A stretch of 64,000 nt of DNA from Pseudomonas protegens CHA0 (lineage in GTDB: Bacteria > Pseudomonadota > Gammaproteobacteria > Pseudomonadales > Pseudomonadaceae): the NCBI RefSeq assembly GCF_000397205.1, contig NC_021237.1, forward strand, positions 2,295,001 through 2,359,000, written 5' to 3'. Below are positions 1 to 8,365 of the stretch, piece after piece. Under the pieces are notes generated by a model that was not told the DNA's origin, made no database searches, and saw only the letters and a program-made list of their open reading frames with translations. A program made the translations under genes and the position numbers. Numbering within the stretch: the stretch's first letter is position 1; each line of letters opens with the position of its first letter.

Positions 1-973
1 CGCTGTTCAGGGTGCCCGACTCGATCAGCCCGTCTTCGATGTCGAACAGCATCCGCAGCACCCGCATCGCTTGGGGATCATCGGCCTTGAAATTGCCGGC
101 GATGCCATGCAGCAGAAATTGCAGCAGGGTGCCGCCGCAGGTGTTGAGGGCCTGGATCTGGAAGTGCTGTTCCACCACCTTGAGGATGTCCTGGGAGCGC
201 ACCGCCTCGGACGGATCAACCTTCACCACCTCTTGTGGATCAGGGAGCGGTACGTTGTTCTGCACCTGACCGTAGGAACCCTGGACAAAAGAGCGGCGCA
301 TGGCCGGGGGAATCAGGGCGAAGGCATGGCTGATGGCTGCGCACTGGGCCTGGTCAAAGGCAAAGTGATTGGCGCCGACATACTCGTTGAAGAACAGCCA
401 GCCGTCTGCCTTCAAGGCCTGGCGGACATTGGCGCAGACCTTTTCCAATTGGCGAATGTGATGCAGTGAACCGTTGAACCAGACGGCGTCGTAATGAGCG
501 CTGGGCAGTTGCACCCGCTCGACGTCGGTAAGGCTGTAGTGCAGGGTCCGGGCCCCCAGCGCCGCCGCTTCTGCCCGGGCGGTGTCCAGCGCCGCCGGGG
601 CGATATCCACGGCGTCGCAGTCCTGGAAGGCCTGGAGTTTGTAGAGCTCGCGTTCCAGGGTACCGGTGCCGCAGCCGATGCTCAGCATACGCGGCACCGG
701 TAACCGGTCCGCCAGAAAGGTGTTCAGGCAATAGGGTACCCAGTGAGCATGACCGCTGCCGGCCGTGGCCTTTTGCTGATGGCGTTGTTGCACCGCAGGC
801 ACTGCCAGCCAGTAGACATCCGCAGAAAACGCATCCGAGCCAGCCTGGTTCTGTGACCAGTGCTCGGCGGTCTGCGCCTTGCGCTGCTCCTCGCTCATGT
901 CGTCCGGGGGAACAGGGGCTGCGACTGCCCGACCACTGAGCTGTTGAATTATTTTTTTCAGCACGTTCGGCAT
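1..973 (-). CDS. Class I SAM-dependent methyltransferase (3' end outside window)
   Basis: The reading frame starts at ATG 973 and is still open at base 1, so about 324 residues are visible and the C-terminus is missing. A Rossmann motif I (LSIGCGTGTLE, about residue 95) and an acidic strand (CDAVDIAP) identify a class I S-adenosylmethionine methyltransferase; a later segment, DAVWFNGSLHHIRQLE, matches motif IV of the UbiE/Methyltransf_11-25 type. It starts about 30 bp after the glycosyltransferase stop on the same strand, so it is the last visible gene of the polysaccharide operon. Methylating a sugar or a chain terminus is the likely role (inference from context); the substrate cannot be told. 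Confidence 0.85.
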   Translation of the reverse strand, partial: MPNVLKKIIQQLSGRAVAAPVPPDDMSEEQRKAQTAEHWSQNQAGSDAFSADVYWLAVPAVQQRHQQKATAGSGHAHWVPYCLNTFLADRLPVPRMLSIGCGTGTLERELYKLQAFQDCDAVDIAPAALDTARAEAAALGARTLHYSLTDVERVQLPSAHYDAVWFNGSLHHIRQLEKVCANVRQALKADGWLFFNEYVGANHFAFDQAQCAAISHAFALIPPAMRRSFVQGSYGQVQNNVPLPDPQEVVKVDPSEAVRSQDILKVVEQHFQIQALNTCGGTLLQFLLHGIAGNFKADDPQAMRVLRMLFDIEDGLIESGTLNS

Positions 974-1002
974 CTTCCTTGTGGGTGTATCGGGCTGCCG
1001 AT

Positions 1003-3192
1003 TCAGTCGGTGAGCTTCATTTTCGTGGCGTCGGCGTTCGCTCTACGGCGTGCTTGGCGATGGGGTTGCCAGGGCCCCCACTTGCTTTCGAAGTAGGCCT
1101 GGTTCTTGTCCCATAACCGCTGGTATTCGCCGCTGGTGATAAGGGCCTTGAACGAGGCCTGGCCGTAGTGGTGGATGTAGCTGTCCTCGGCGCATACGGT
1201 GCGCAAGCCGGCGGCCTGGACTCGCCGGCTGTAGTCGTCGTCTTCGAACATGCCGATGCCAAAGGCTTCATCCAGCCAGCCCACCTGATCCAGCACTTCG
1301 CGGCGCATCGCTACGCAAAACATGGCCAGCATCGGGATGTCGAAGCAGCGCCCGCGGTACTGGCTGGCGCGCCGGTCGGCGAAGTCCTCCATGTCGTCGA
1401 GGTCCTGGTAGTCGATGCTGACCCGGGCCTCGTTGCCCACCGCATTGGTGGTCGGCCCCACCAACCCCACCTCCGGGTCGTCGAGGTGGCGCAGCAGGGG
1501 CGCGAGCCAGCCCTTGGGCACCACGGTGTCGTTGTTGAGCAGGACCAGGTAGTGGCCCTGCGCAAGGCGCAGGCCCTGGTTGTTGGCGGCGGCGAAACCC
1601 AGGTTCTGTTCGTTGAGCACGATGCTCACATTGGGTTCGCTGCGGGCCAGGTAGCGCAGGTAGTTGCGGGTGGAGTCCTGCGAGGCGTTGTCGACGATGA
1701 TCAGTTGCAGGTTCGGGTAGGCGCAATTGCGCAGCAGGCTGTCGATGCAGCCGCGGGTCAGCTGCACATTGTTGTAGGTGACGATGATTACCGAGACCTT
1801 CGGAAACAGTTCGACCAGCGCATCGCGCGTGTCTTCGAAGCGTTGCCGCCAATCGTTTTCCCTGGCCAGTGCCAGCCGTTGGTCCCAGCGCTGCAGATCG
1901 GTTTCCCCGAGGGCTCTTTCGATCTGCGTGACAAAGGCAGACGGCCCGTCGGCGAAATACAGGTAAGGCTCGTAGATCTGCATCTCCAGCAGCGGCACTG
2001 CGACCACGGGTTTGCCGGCGCTGATGAACTCGTAGAACTTCACCGGATCCACCGCGTGGGTCACGTTGTAGAGGCGAAAAGGAATGATGCAGACATCGAA
2101 GTGGTACAGGTATTGCGGCATCTGCGAGTAAGGCTTGCGGCCCAGCAGGTGCACATTGGGCAAGCGGTCGAGGCCGGCCAGGTCACGGACGAACACATCG
2201 CCAATGAGCACCAGATTCCACTCTGGTCGTTGCCGGGCGATGGCCGCCACCAGCTCAAAATCGACCCATTCGGCCAGGGCACCATAGAAGCCGATGATCG
2301 GGCCTTGAAGCTCCTCCAGCAGAGTATTGGGTGTACAGCATCGGGCAAAGAAGTCGAAGTCCACCCCGTTTCTAACCAACTGGCAGCGACGGCTGGTACT
2401 GGCCCATTTGTCGTACAGCACGGAGGCGGTGACGGTTACCAGATCAGCCTGCTTCACCAGTACCTGTTCCTGGTCCAGCAAGGGCTGACCGATGTTCGGG
2501 AAGTCCTGCCATTCGTCCATGCAGTCGTATTGCACGGGCCAGCCGTATGCCTTGCGCAGGTGCAGGGCCAGGCGCGTCCAATAGGGCAGGTGAACCACCG
2601 ACACCGCCGTCTTGATCCGGTAGTCGCTCACCAGGGCCTGCAACGCCTCGGCATTGGCGCGCAGGTTGCCTTCGGTGATGCAGGTGGCGTAGTAGTCCTG
2701 CCGTGCAAGCCCGCGCAGGGTGACTTCGAAGACCCCGGGAGCGACTGGGTGCACCGCATAGGGCCGCTCTGCCGCGGGTAGCGGCGAAAGGATAATGTAG
2801 AACACCCGATAACCCTGGATAGCGAACTGCGTCATCAGTTGCTGTGGTCGCTGGAACCTGGCGGACCAGTCGATATTGGCAAAGCACAGCAGGTCAAAAT
2901 GCTGAGCAGCAGAGCCGGGTGCTGAGTCCTCCACGATATCGGGCTCCAAGGGGGTGGAAGCTGGCAGAGGCTGGACGAGAGAGGGCAGGTGAGTCGGGTA
3001 CTCGCTCTCGTCGTTGATCACCCCGTGCCGCAGCAGCTGCATCAGCATGCGCAGGGGGCGGGTCAGGCGCCAGGAACGCGAGCGCCGCATATGTTCGATA
3101 TGCGCCAGGGCGGCATCGCGCTGAAGGATGGCCTGTGCGTGCTCGAGCCGCAGCCGGGTCGACTCCTGCTCCTGCGAGTGGGACTTAGTCAT
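1003..3192 (-). CDS. Two-domain glycosyltransferase (GT4-like plus GT2)
   Basis: This 729-residue protein has three parts. Residues 1-50 are a short coiled coil ending in RSRSWRLTRPLR, a motif common at the edge of glycosyltransferases from O-antigen clusters. Residues about 95-440 resemble a GT-B (GT4-like) fold, with FARFDV-type start FANIDWSARFQRPQQL and a late EFISAGKPVVAVP donor-site segment. Residues about 463-700 are a GT2 domain (KVSVIIVTYNN, VDNASQD, LLNNDTVVP). Two transfer activities in one chain are likely, for assembly of a surface polysaccharide in the cytoplasm. I chose ATG 3192, which overlaps the upstream stop by 8 bp (ATGACTAA); an in-frame ATG at 3204 is the alternative, and neither has a strong ribosome site. 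Confidence 0.88.
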   Translation of the reverse strand: MTKSHSQEQESTRLRLEHAQAILQRDAALAHIEHMRRSRSWRLTRPLRMLMQLLRHGVINDESEYPTHLPSLVQPLPASTPLEPDIVEDSAPGSAAQHFDLLCFANIDWSARFQRPQQLMTQFAIQGYRVFYIILSPLPAAERPYAVHPVAPGVFEVTLRGLARQDYYATCITEGNLRANAEALQALVSDYRIKTAVSVVHLPYWTRLALHLRKAYGWPVQYDCMDEWQDFPNIGQPLLDQEQVLVKQADLVTVTASVLYDKWASTSRRCQLVRNGVDFDFFARCCTPNTLLEELQGPIIGFYGALAEWVDFELVAAIARQRPEWNLVLIGDVFVRDLAGLDRLPNVHLLGRKPYSQMPQYLYHFDVCIIPFRLYNVTHAVDPVKFYEFISAGKPVVAVPLLEMQIYEPYLYFADGPSAFVTQIERALGETDLQRWDQRLALARENDWRQRFEDTRDALVELFPKVSVIIVTYNNVQLTRGCIDSLLRNCAYPNLQLIIVDNASQDSTRNYLRYLARSEPNVSIVLNEQNLGFAAANNQGLRLAQGHYLVLLNNDTVVPKGWLAPLLRHLDDPEVGLVGPTTNAVGNEARVSIDYQDLDDMEDFADRRASQYRGRCFDIPMLAMFCVAMRREVLDQVGWLDEAFGIGMFEDDDYSRRVQAAGLRTVCAEDSYIHHYGQASFKALITSGEYQRLWDKNQAYFESKWGPWQPHRQARRRANADATKMKLTD

Positions 3193-3886
3193 GAGCGGGC
3201 TCATAGTTGTGCAGTGGGCTCTGGTCGCCACTGGGCCACATTGAGCTGAGGGAGCCGGGCCGGTAGAAGGTCACGGTCATGCTGCGCCGTGAAGTCCGGC
3301 AATTCGCTGCCACTTGCGTCACCGCATGCCAGGAGTTCTCGGCGCGTACCAGTACTGCCGACGTGCCCACCAGGGGCGGGATCACCGCGACCACATCCGT
3401 GGGGTCGGCAGAGCCCAGGATATTCAGGCAGCCACCGTCCTCGATGTCCCAGGAATCGTTGAAATACAGGATATGGGTCACCAGCTTGTCGCCCAGGTCC
3501 GGGTGCGGGCCGAGGCAGGCCTGCGGCCCGTAGTGGAAGACATTGACCTCCATGGGAGCGTTTCTGAGGTCCATGTCGGTGAGTGTCGACAGCGCCAGGC
3601 GATAGTCCGGTGCGGTCAGGTCGCTGGCCAGCCTGCGCCAGGCCGGGCTCAGGCGCTGCTCGTGGATAATGCGCCCGGTGCCCATTTCCACCAGTTGCCG
3701 CGCATGGTACTCGTAGTCCTTTTCTCCGCCATAGCCGGACACCGTCTTGAAGGAGTCACGGGGATAGGTCGCTACCAGGGCTGCGGCGTCCGCGGGCGAA
3801 TACAGTTCGGTGATCCGCCCCCAGCGAAAGGGCTGAGTGTGCAAGGGGGCTCTGGTCAGCATTGGCAGATTCAGCATCGTATTCAT
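3185..3886 (-). CDS. 2OG-Fe(II) oxygenase in polysaccharide operon
   Basis: A 233-residue protein with the 2-oxoglutarate/iron signature of the prolyl-4-hydroxylase-like superfamily: an HPDLGDK segment (H-x-D iron ligands) followed by VTHILYFND, a distal histidine in NSWHAVTQV, and an arginine for 2OG in RRSMTVTFYRP. Start ATG 3886 overlaps the upstream stop by 4 bp (ATGA), and the gene overlaps the glycosyltransferase by 8 bp, so translation is probably coupled. A hydroxylase among polysaccharide genes suggests modification of a sugar or lipid carrier, but the substrate is unknown. The reading frame runs open further upstream without similarity to anything, so the ATGA start is preferred. 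Confidence 0.82.
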   Translation of the reverse strand: MNTMLNLPMLTRAPLHTQPFRWGRITELYSPADAAALVATYPRDSFKTVSGYGGEKDYEYHARQLVEMGTGRIIHEQRLSPAWRRLASDLTAPDYRLALSTLTDMDLRNAPMEVNVFHYGPQACLGPHPDLGDKLVTHILYFNDSWDIEDGGCLNILGSADPTDVVAVIPPLVGTSAVLVRAENSWHAVTQVAANCRTSRRSMTVTFYRPGSLSSMWPSGDQSPLHNYEPAHD

Positions 3887-5259
3887 CTTCCCAATAAATG
3901 TTGCAGGCGCCGCCGCAGGGAGCGTAACGGCGCGGTGAGGCGATAGGAGTTGGAGCGATGGATTCGACCCAGCTCGGCATCGACCCGACTGGTGAGTTCC
4001 GTTTGGTGGCGGCGTAGTAGCGTCAACTGCTGTACCTGGATTTTCAGCGCATCCAGTTCGGCCTGTTTGCTCAGGATTGCCTCGCGACAGTCCGGGAGGG
4101 GGGCCTCCAGCAGGCCGGGCAGGGCCTGCCAGAAGCGGTTCAGCGCCTGGCTGGTGGAGCGCGGGCCCTGGGCGATCAGTTCGGCTACCCGGTCCCAATG
4201 GCGCTGCACTTGTTCTTGCGCGGCGATCACCTCGGGGCAGGGCCCCGTTTCGCTCAGGTGTTGCAGGAACCATTGGGGATCGATGGGCTGTTCGGCGGGC
4301 AGGGGGCGGATCCCGCGGTATGCGCGCAAGGCGGTGTACTTGCCCTGGTTCAGGTTGGCCGAACAGAAGGCCGGTACGCCGAAGGCCAGGGCGGTGATCG
4401 CCAGGTGATAGCTGTGGCCGATGACGCCCTGGGCCTGGGCCAGGATCTCCGCCAGTAGCAGTGGCTCTGGCCAGGCCGGCAGGCGCACGGCCCGTGGCAG
4501 GTCGGCCCCGAGAATCGACTCATGGTCCCCGAGCACCGGGCCGATGGGCAACAGCAGCAGCTGCCACTGGCTGAACAGCGCGTTGTGGGTTTTCCATAGC
4601 TGGAGAAAGCTCTCCAGGCCGGCAATCGCATGCACCACCAGATAGGGCCCGGTCAGGCCGGCCTGGGCACAGAGTTGGCGATAGGCCGCCGAGGGTTGCT
4701 GCCGGTCGATCAGGCTGGGCAGGCCAAAGGCGGTATCCGGCAGTACCTCGACCTGGGCCTGCTCGCTCAGCGCGGACAGGGTGTTTGCAGACAGGGCATC
4801 GCGCACCCGGACGTGGGGGCTTTGCTCCAGGGTCAGCCTGACCAGCGGGGCCGCCCAGGATGGAATCGGGTTGCAGTGCATGCCGGGGGCGTTCCAGATC
4901 AGCGGCACATTGTGTTGCAGGGCCATCAGCGCAGGCGACAGCCAGTACCCGGTGGGGTGATGGATCTGCGGGTCGGGCGGGTAGTAGTCGGCAGCGATGA
5001 CCTTGTCGAAGCGAATGATGAAGCCGCCGCCGATCAGCACTGCGTCCAGGCTATCGATGAGCTGGGGTAGTTCACTGACCGAGGTGACGGGGTAGGGCCA
5101 TTGCGGCGTGCTGCGCGAGTGATAGGAGAACGCGTGCAGGCGCACCTTGCCCAGGCGCGCCTGCAATGCTGCTTCGGCAATGAGGGGGAACAGCAGGTCG
5201 CCGTAGTTGGCTACATCGAAGGTACCGAAGATCGCGACTTGCCATTGCTTGTCGCTCAT
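3883..5259 (-). CDS. Polysaccharide pyruvyl transferase family protein
   Basis: The 458-residue product starts with VAIFGTFDVANYGDLLFPL, the N-terminal signature of the PS_pyruv_trans family (CsaB-like), which ketalises sugars with pyruvate from phosphoenolpyruvate. The core has the glycine-rich VLIGGGFIIRFD near residue 95, and GVIGHSYHLAITALAFGVPAF near 290, typical of the C-terminal half of this GT-B-like fold. Residues about 370-458 form a coiled coil ending in HRSNSYRLTAPLR, the same kind of tail motif seen near the start of the glycosyltransferase downstream. Both ends overlap neighbours by 4 bp (ATGA). The fold is well supported; actual pyruvylation is inferred. Confidence 0.85.
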   Translation of the reverse strand: MSDKQWQVAIFGTFDVANYGDLLFPLIAEAALQARLGKVRLHAFSYHSRSTPQWPYPVTSVSELPQLIDSLDAVLIGGGFIIRFDKVIAADYYPPDPQIHHPTGYWLSPALMALQHNVPLIWNAPGMHCNPIPSWAAPLVRLTLEQSPHVRVRDALSANTLSALSEQAQVEVLPDTAFGLPSLIDRQQPSAAYRQLCAQAGLTGPYLVVHAIAGLESFLQLWKTHNALFSQWQLLLLPIGPVLGDHESILGADLPRAVRLPAWPEPLLLAEILAQAQGVIGHSYHLAITALAFGVPAFCSANLNQGKYTALRAYRGIRPLPAEQPIDPQWFLQHLSETGPCPEVIAAQEQVQRHWDRVAELIAQGPRSTSQALNRFWQALPGLLEAPLPDCREAILSKQAELDALKIQVQQLTLLRRHQTELTSRVDAELGRIHRSNSYRLTAPLRSLRRRLQHLLGR

Positions 5260-6530
5260 GAACGCTCCTCGACTGCCAGGAGCTGCTGCGATGGGCGGGT
5301 GACAGGTTCGATGTGCAAGTCGACGATTCCCAGGAAGTGCTTGTTGCCCGGCAAGGTGTCGAACGCCAGGAGGGCCACCTGCTTTTCAATCAGGTGGGAG
5401 GTTTCTTCCGTTTCGCCATTCATCAGCTTGAGCGTGATGTGGTAGCGCCCGGCCGCCAGGTTGGCGGCGAATCGCAGGCACACCGAGGCGCTGCGCCAGC
5501 CTTGCCGGGACTCGCCGCATTGCAGGGCGACGTTGACCCCGCTGACCACCAGCAGCCGGGCTTCCTGGATGGTCAGGCTGATATTGGGGCGGGCAATGGC
5601 GTCGCTGACCTGGGCATCGATGGCGATTTCGATCATGTCGCCGTGGGCAAAGCTTGAGTACAGCGCCCCGGTATTGCTGAACACGGCTGAGGTGATCCGC
5701 CCTTCAGGGGTGCCGAAGGCCATGCCGTGCTTCGGGTTGAGCGGTGTCTTGGCGCTGACCTGGACGGCGCCCGCGCTGGCCCAGCGGCGCTGTTCGTCAC
5801 GCATGTCCAGCAGGTACAGCTCGGCCATCGCCTCCGGTGCACCGCTGGCGCGGATTTCGCCGTCGCGCAGGTAGAGGGCACGGTTGCAGAAGCGCTTGAC
5901 CATGCTCATGTCATGGGACACGAACAGCAGGGTCGTGCCTTGTCGGGTCAGGCGCTCCAGGCGTTCCAGGCACTTGAACTGGAAGGAAGCATCGCCGACG
6001 GCCAGGGCTTCGTCGACGATCAGGATATCCGGCTCCACGCACACCGAAACGGCAAAGGCCAGGCGCACCAGCATGCCGCTGGAATAGGTCCTGGTGGGCT
6101 GGTCGATGAATTCGCCGATGTTGGCGAAGGCGGTGATTTCGTCGAAACGCGCCTCGATCTCCGCGCGTTTGAGGCCCAATACCGCACCGTTGAGGTAGAC
6201 GTTCTCGCGGCCGCTGAACTCGGGATTGAACCCCGAGCCCAGCTCCAGCAGGGCGGCGATCCGCCCATGGCTGGTCACGCTGCCCGTGGAGGCGGTGCTG
6301 GTGCGGCAGATCAGTTGCAGCAGGGTCGACTTGCCGCTGCCGTTGCGGCCGATGATGCCCAGGGTTTCGCCCTTGCGCACTTCCAGCGCAACGTCCTTCA
6401 AGGCCCAGAATTCGCGATAGCGCTGCTTGCCGCGGGGCAGCAGCAGTTGCAGCAGGCGGTCGCGGGGCTGGTCGTAGATCGGGTAGCACTTGCCCAGGCC
6501 CTGGGCCTTGATCGCCAGTTCAGAGCACAT
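5256..6530 (-). CDS. Wzt-type ABC transporter ATP-binding protein with C-terminal carbohydrate-binding domain
   Basis: The 424-residue protein has a nucleotide-binding domain in residues 1-250: Walker A GRNGSGKST at 61-69, signature YSSGM at 149-153, Walker B ILIVDEA at about 169-175 and the H-loop LLFVSHD. The long N-terminal insert before Walker A and the linker RYREFWAL are typical of polysaccharide exporters (Wzt/TagH/KpsT group). Residues about 280-410 form a beta-rich domain like Wzt_C, which in O-antigen exporters recognises the capped end of the polymer. It overlaps the permease gene by 11 bp and the pyruvyl transferase gene by 4 bp. Together with the permease it should export a finished undecaprenyl-linked glycan across the inner membrane. 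Confidence 0.92.
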   Translation of the reverse strand: MCSELAIKAQGLGKCYPIYDQPRDRLLQLLLPRGKQRYREFWALKDVALEVRKGETLGIIGRNGSGKSTLLQLICRTSTASTGSVTSHGRIAALLELGSGFNPEFSGRENVYLNGAVLGLKRAEIEARFDEITAFANIGEFIDQPTRTYSSGMLVRLAFAVSVCVEPDILIVDEALAVGDASFQFKCLERLERLTRQGTTLLFVSHDMSMVKRFCNRALYLRDGEIRASGAPEAMAELYLLDMRDEQRRWASAGAVQVSAKTPLNPKHGMAFGTPEGRITSAVFSNTGALYSSFAHGDMIEIAIDAQVSDAIARPNISLTIQEARLLVVSGVNVALQCGESRQGWRSASVCLRFAANLAAGRYHITLKLMNGETEETSHLIEKQVALLAFDTLPGNKHFLGIVDLHIEPVTRPSQQLLAVEERS

Positions 6531-7368
6531 CGGCGAACCCCGGGCGGGTTTTTTCGAACCACGCCCATCCCAGGAAGGCCACGCCTAGCGCGACGCTCAG
6601 CTCTATCAGCCACAGGCCGAGATCGGGCACCACGCCCCAGATCAGCACGTCGCGGGAGGACTCGATCACCAGGGTCAAGGGGTTCAGGTAGAGCCAGTGC
6701 CGGTAGGCCTCAGGCAGGGCGCTCAGCGGATAGAACACCGCCGACATCAGCAGCAGGGCCGACATCAGTACACCGATGACCTGGCCAACATCCCGCAGGT
6801 AGACCCCCAGGGAGGCGAGGACCCAGGACAGCCCGAGGGTGAACAGCACCAGGGGCAGCAGCACCAGGGGAAACAGCAGAGCGGTGGGCGGCGGCAGGCC
6901 GAAGGCCAGGAGGTGGAACAGCAGCCAGACGGCAAAGCTCACCAGCGTGTGGAACAGCACCGCCCCGAGCATCACGCAGGGCAGCATGTCCAGGGGGAAC
7001 ACCACCTTCTTCACATAGTTGACGTGGCTCAGGATCAGCCCGGGGGCTCGGGTGAGGCATTCGGAGAACAGGTTGAAGACCATCATCCCGGTGAACACCA
7101 GCAGGGCGAACTGGGTGTTCGAGTCGTTGTCGGTTCCCCAACGCACCTTGAACACCACGCTGAACACGAAGGTGTACACCAGCAACATGAGCAAGGGGTT
7201 GAGAAAGGACCAGAGCAGGCCGGCGATCGAGCCGCGGTAGCGGCCTATCACTTCGCGTTCGATCAGTGCCCGCAGCAGCTCGCGATGACGCCAGGGCCTG
7301 AAGGTGAAACGGTGCAGCGTGGTACTTCCGGTCAACTCCCGCTCCTTGGGGCCAGCTTCCAGCACCAC
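6520..7368 (-). CDS. Wzm-type ABC transporter permease for polysaccharide export
   Basis: A 282-residue inner-membrane protein of the ABC-2 family. The N-terminal amphipathic stretch (HRELLRALIEREVIGRYRGS) leads into LLWSFLNPLLMLLVYTFVFS, then about six hydrophobic segments, as in Wzm and TagG. It is the first gene of the operon and pairs with the ATPase that follows. The start is uncertain: the reading frame begins with a GTG at 7368 and no ATG lies nearby, while the frame stays open for over 40 codons upstream without a start. The 249 bp to the next gene upstream must hold the operon promoter, but I could not identify one. Confidence 0.88.
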   Translation of the reverse strand: MVLEAGPKERELTGSTTLHRFTFRPWRHRELLRALIEREVIGRYRGSIAGLLWSFLNPLLMLLVYTFVFSVVFKVRWGTDNDSNTQFALLVFTGMMVFNLFSECLTRAPGLILSHVNYVKKVVFPLDMLPCVMLGAVLFHTLVSFAVWLLFHLLAFGLPPPTALLFPLVLLPLVLFTLGLSWVLASLGVYLRDVGQVIGVLMSALLLMSAVFYPLSALPEAYRHWLYLNPLTLVIESSRDVLIWGVVPDLGLWLIELSVALGVAFLGWAWFEKTRPGFADVL

Positions 7369-7617
7369 CCCATGCTCGACAAGGGCATGGGTGAACGGGT
7401 GGTGATTCGAAGCGAAGGATTTTGTGAATTGTTTATAGACCCGAAATGCAGGAAGTGAAGGTGTCGTTACAGCTTTTTTTGATGAGCGGCGGGCGCAGCC
7501 GGATAAGTGGCAAGACCCCCGCGAGGGTAATGCTCACTGCGGATGCCTGGGCTCGGCGGTAAAGAGCAGGGTGGGCCTGGCGGGCAGGCTCCTGCGCGGC
7601 GCCGGCCCGGGTATGGT

Positions 7618-8268
7618 TCAGTACTGGCGGGCCGCCAGTTGCTGCGCCAGGGCCTGTGCCTGCTCGGCGGCCGCCTGTCGCGAGGCCTGGTCGATGTCCG
7701 GGCCGAGGATGGTCTTTTCCACGATCAGCGAGTGCTGGTTGGCAATCCCGATGAAATTCAGCCAGGCCTCTATATAGGGCTTCTGGAAATCGAATGCCGG
7801 CGCTGGTGTGCTGGAGCAGGAAGAAAAGTCCAGGCCCCGGGCGTAGGCCGCCACCGCCGTCTTGTTGCGCAGCAGGCCTTGCAGGCCGTTCTCGGGGTCG
7901 AAGCTGAAGAGGATGCCCTGGTGGGAAACCAGGTCGATGAAGTGCTTGAGCTTGTAGGGAATGCTGAAATTCCACAGGGGGATGGAAAGCACCAGCAGGT
8001 CGGCCTGGTGCAGCGGCTCTGCCAGCGCCTGGAGCCGGGCCCAGGCCCGCTGTTCGGCATTGCCCAGGGGCTGGCCGGCCAGTTGTGCATATTTGGCGTC
8101 CATGGCCGTCTGATCGAGTTCCGGCAAATCGAGGCTCCACAGGTCCAGGGTGGTGACCCCGGTGTCCGGCCGTTGCTGTCGGTAGCTCTGGATGAAGCTG
8201 TGGGCGATTTCCAGGGAGGCGGAGCGGCGCAGGCGGGGCGAGCATTGAATGTGCAGGAGCCGGGTCAT
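7618..8268 (-). CDS. FMN-dependent NADH-azoreductase / NAD(P)H quinone reductase family
   Basis: This 216-residue flavodoxin-fold protein is of the AzoR/NQO type. It begins with LLHIQCSPRLRRSASLEIA (FMN phosphate-binding strand-loop) and has the flavin-contacting LSIPLWNFSIPYKLKHFIDL and a later FIGIANQ segment. Such enzymes reduce quinones and azo compounds with two electrons from NAD(P)H in the cytoplasm. ATG 8268 is chosen because AGAG lies at a suitable distance and the family starts with such a short N-terminus; a longer frame adds 11 unlikely residues. It is divergent from a LysR gene 97 bp away, which is probably its regulator. Confidence 0.86.
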   Translation of the reverse strand: MTRLLHIQCSPRLRRSASLEIAHSFIQSYRQQRPDTGVTTLDLWSLDLPELDQTAMDAKYAQLAGQPLGNAEQRAWARLQALAEPLHQADLLVLSIPLWNFSIPYKLKHFIDLVSHQGILFSFDPENGLQGLLRNKTAVAAYARGLDFSSCSSTPAPAFDFQKPYIEAWLNFIGIANQHSLIVEKTILGPDIDQASRQAAAEQAQALAQQLAARQY

Positions 8269-8350
8269 GGACGAATCTCTTGGGGTTGGGATGACCGTCA
8301 TTGCAACATAGCTTGTTTTTAAATATAAATTGTCGATTCAAGCCTTATTG

Positions 8351-8365
8351 ATTTCATTCTGAAAT
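8351..8365. promoter_or_regulatory. LysR-type box abutting the regulator start codon
   Basis: The perfect inverted repeat ATTTCATTCTGAAAT (6-bp arms, 3-bp spacer) contains T-N11-A, the consensus form of LysR-type operators. It ends one base before the ATG of the LysR gene, where a ribosome-binding site would normally lie. No Shine-Dalgarno sequence is visible there. Autorepression by blocking transcription start or translation is a plausible reading. Confidence 0.6.
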
